A stretch of 64,000 bases of DNA from JANMDU01 sp043777675 (GTDB taxonomy: Bacteria > Pseudomonadota > Gammaproteobacteria > Burkholderiales > Burkholderiaceae_C): the NCBI GenBank assembly GCA_043777675.1, contig JAYWHR010000065.1, forward strand, positions 1 through 64,000, in the 5' to 3' direction. The translations under genes and the position numbers were made by a program. Position 1 is the first letter of the stretch. Each line of letters starts with the position of its first letter. This document shows positions 63,333 through 64,000 of this stretch, piece by piece. Under the pieces are notes generated by a model. That model saw only the letters and a list, made by a program, of their open reading frames with translations. It did no database searches and was not told the DNA's origin.

Positions 63333-64000
63333 TCAAGTATCTTTGCTAATCTTGATAGAAGGAAACTTCGATGAAAAATCTTTGGCTTTCGCAGCAATCT
63401 TGATCGCCACTTGTCGCGCGACAGCTTTGTAGATTGTGGCAATCTCCCCATCTGGATCGGTCACCATCGTGGGGCGGCCGCTGTCTGCATTGACGCGGAT
63501 GCTCATATTAAGTGGCAACGCGCCGAGGTAATCGATGCCCTTTTCCGCCGCATAGCGTTTGCCGCCATCTTCGCCAAAGATATGCTCGGTGTGGCCGCAT
63601 TTTTCGCAGACGTGGACTGCCATGTTCTCCACCACGCCCAGAATCGGCACACCCACTTTTTCGAACATTGCCACGCCTTTTTTCGCATCCAGCAAGGCAA
63701 TGTCTTGCGGTGTGGTGACGATCACAGCGCCTGTCATGGGCACGCGCTGGCTGAGCGTAAGTTGAATATCGCCGGTGCCAGGGGGCATATCGACGATGAG
63801 GTAATCCAAATCTTTCCAATTGGTTTGGCGAATCAGTTGCTCTAGCGCCTGAGTGGCCATGGGGCCGCGCCAGATCATGGCTTCGTCTTGGTTGACAAGG
63901 AAGCCTATGCTCATCACCTGCACGCCGTAGTTTTCCATGGGCTCCATGGTCTTGCCGTCTTCACTCTCTGGGCGGCCTTCAATGCCCATCATCATGGGCT
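63333..64000 (-). CDS. apbC: iron-sulfur cluster carrier ApbC/Mrp (C-terminal part; N-terminus beyond the window)
   Basis: About 222 residues are visible; the frame is open to the window edge and the start and P-loop lie beyond it. Family blocks seen are PMMMGIEGRPE, MENYGVQVMSIGFLV, WRGPMATQALEQLI, LIVDMPPGTGDIQLTL (Walker B-like), and the cluster-ligand pair C-x2-C in VCEKCGHTEHIFG. ApbC/Mrp (NBP35 family) binds and delivers Fe-S clusters in the cytoplasm. It is convergent with bdhA. Confidence 0.96.
   Translation of the reverse strand, partial: PMMMGIEGRPESEDGKTMEPMENYGVQVMSIGFLVNQDEAMIWRGPMATQALEQLIRQTNWKDLDYLIVDMPPGTGDIQLTLSQRVPMTGAVIVTTPQDIALLDAKKGVAMFEKVGVPILGVVENMAVHVCEKCGHTEHIFGEDGGKRYAAEKGIDYLGALPLNMSIRVNADSGRPTMVTDPDGEIATIYKAVARQVAIKIAAKAKDFSSKFPSIKISKDT

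Overview
The window looks like a chromosomal segment of a betaproteobacterium of the order Burkholderiales, most likely near Comamonadaceae. The reasons are the aerobic benzoyl-CoA (box) pathway with a BoxR-type regulator, the gene order yicC / Ser-Thr kinase / PP2C phosphatase / rph / rdgB beside gmk-rpoZ-spoT, and a short interspersed repeat of a style I associate with that family. No tRNA, rRNA, CRISPR array, transposase, integrase or phage gene was seen.

Layout. 0-1.7 kb: the end of a TerC-family metal exporter read leftwards behind a yybP-ykoY (manganese) riboswitch, a hypothetical gene, and a hairpin-type repeat. 1.7-6.3 kb (+): argB, a QseB/TctD-like response regulator with its TctE-like kinase, slmA and pdeM. 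6.4-14.5 kb (-): priA, hemE, a triheme cytochrome c with a cytochrome c4-like partner, ruvC, a CdsA/YnbB-like protein and a PlsC-like acyltransferase. 14.7-20.0 kb (+): rfbB, rfbA and rfbC, separated by small accessory genes: a Uma2 nuclease and a Uma2 remnant, two MNT/HEPN toxin-antitoxin pairs, and a DUF4160/DUF2442 pair. 20.0-36.8 kb: a surface-polysaccharide (O-antigen/capsule, Wzx/Wzy type) cluster. It holds a WecA-like initiating transferase, Wzz-like, ManC, Wzx, Wzy, glycosyltransferases, two methyltransferases, the UDP-L-FucNAc enzymes WbjB-WbjC-WbjD, a WbuB-like transferase and a UDP-sugar epimerase. 36.9-45.6 kb: housekeeping (yegP, rdgB, rph, PP2C phosphatase, Ser/Thr kinase, yicC, gmk, rpoZ, spoT). 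45.6-52.2 kb (-): glutathione-dependent formaldehyde oxidation (frmA, fghA) and NAD-linked formate dehydrogenase (a fused FdsG-FdsB, and FdsA). 52.2-63.2 kb: beta-ketoadipyl-CoA thiolase, boxA, boxB, boxC and boxR (-), then divergent benzoate-CoA ligase, a CaiB-type CoA transferase and 3-hydroxybutyrate dehydrogenase (+). The right edge is the C-terminal part of ApbC/Mrp.

The catabolic half is coherent. BclA makes benzoyl-CoA, BoxA/BoxB epoxidise it, BoxC opens the ring and releases formate, the thiolase ends the route in acetyl-CoA and succinyl-CoA, and the neighbouring formate dehydrogenase can burn the formate to NADH. The boxC and bclA promoters carry palindromes built on TTGCAT/ATGCAA that are good candidate BoxR operators.

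The most unusual signal is a family of short (about 45-65 bp) interspersed elements with core ATGCCGGCTA. Some copies lie between genes. At least six well-matched copies sit in-frame inside protein genes, mostly in inter-domain linkers (sensor kinase, both segments of a triheme cytochrome, FdsGB, BoxA, BoxR), with a degenerate copy in BoxC and weaker ones in BclA and PriA. Each orientation always uses one reading frame, giving LAGIE.AQSAI.LIA in one direction and A.S.PA(T/S)G.K in the other. Other copies supply the stop codon of rph and probably the start codon of pdeM. This resembles the protein-inserted palindromic elements of Rickettsia. A second family of about 140-185 bp hairpin elements (CCGGACGCAGAAGACGC arms) has four copies, two of them between box genes. 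Neither family was seen in the polysaccharide cluster, which supports its being a later arrival.
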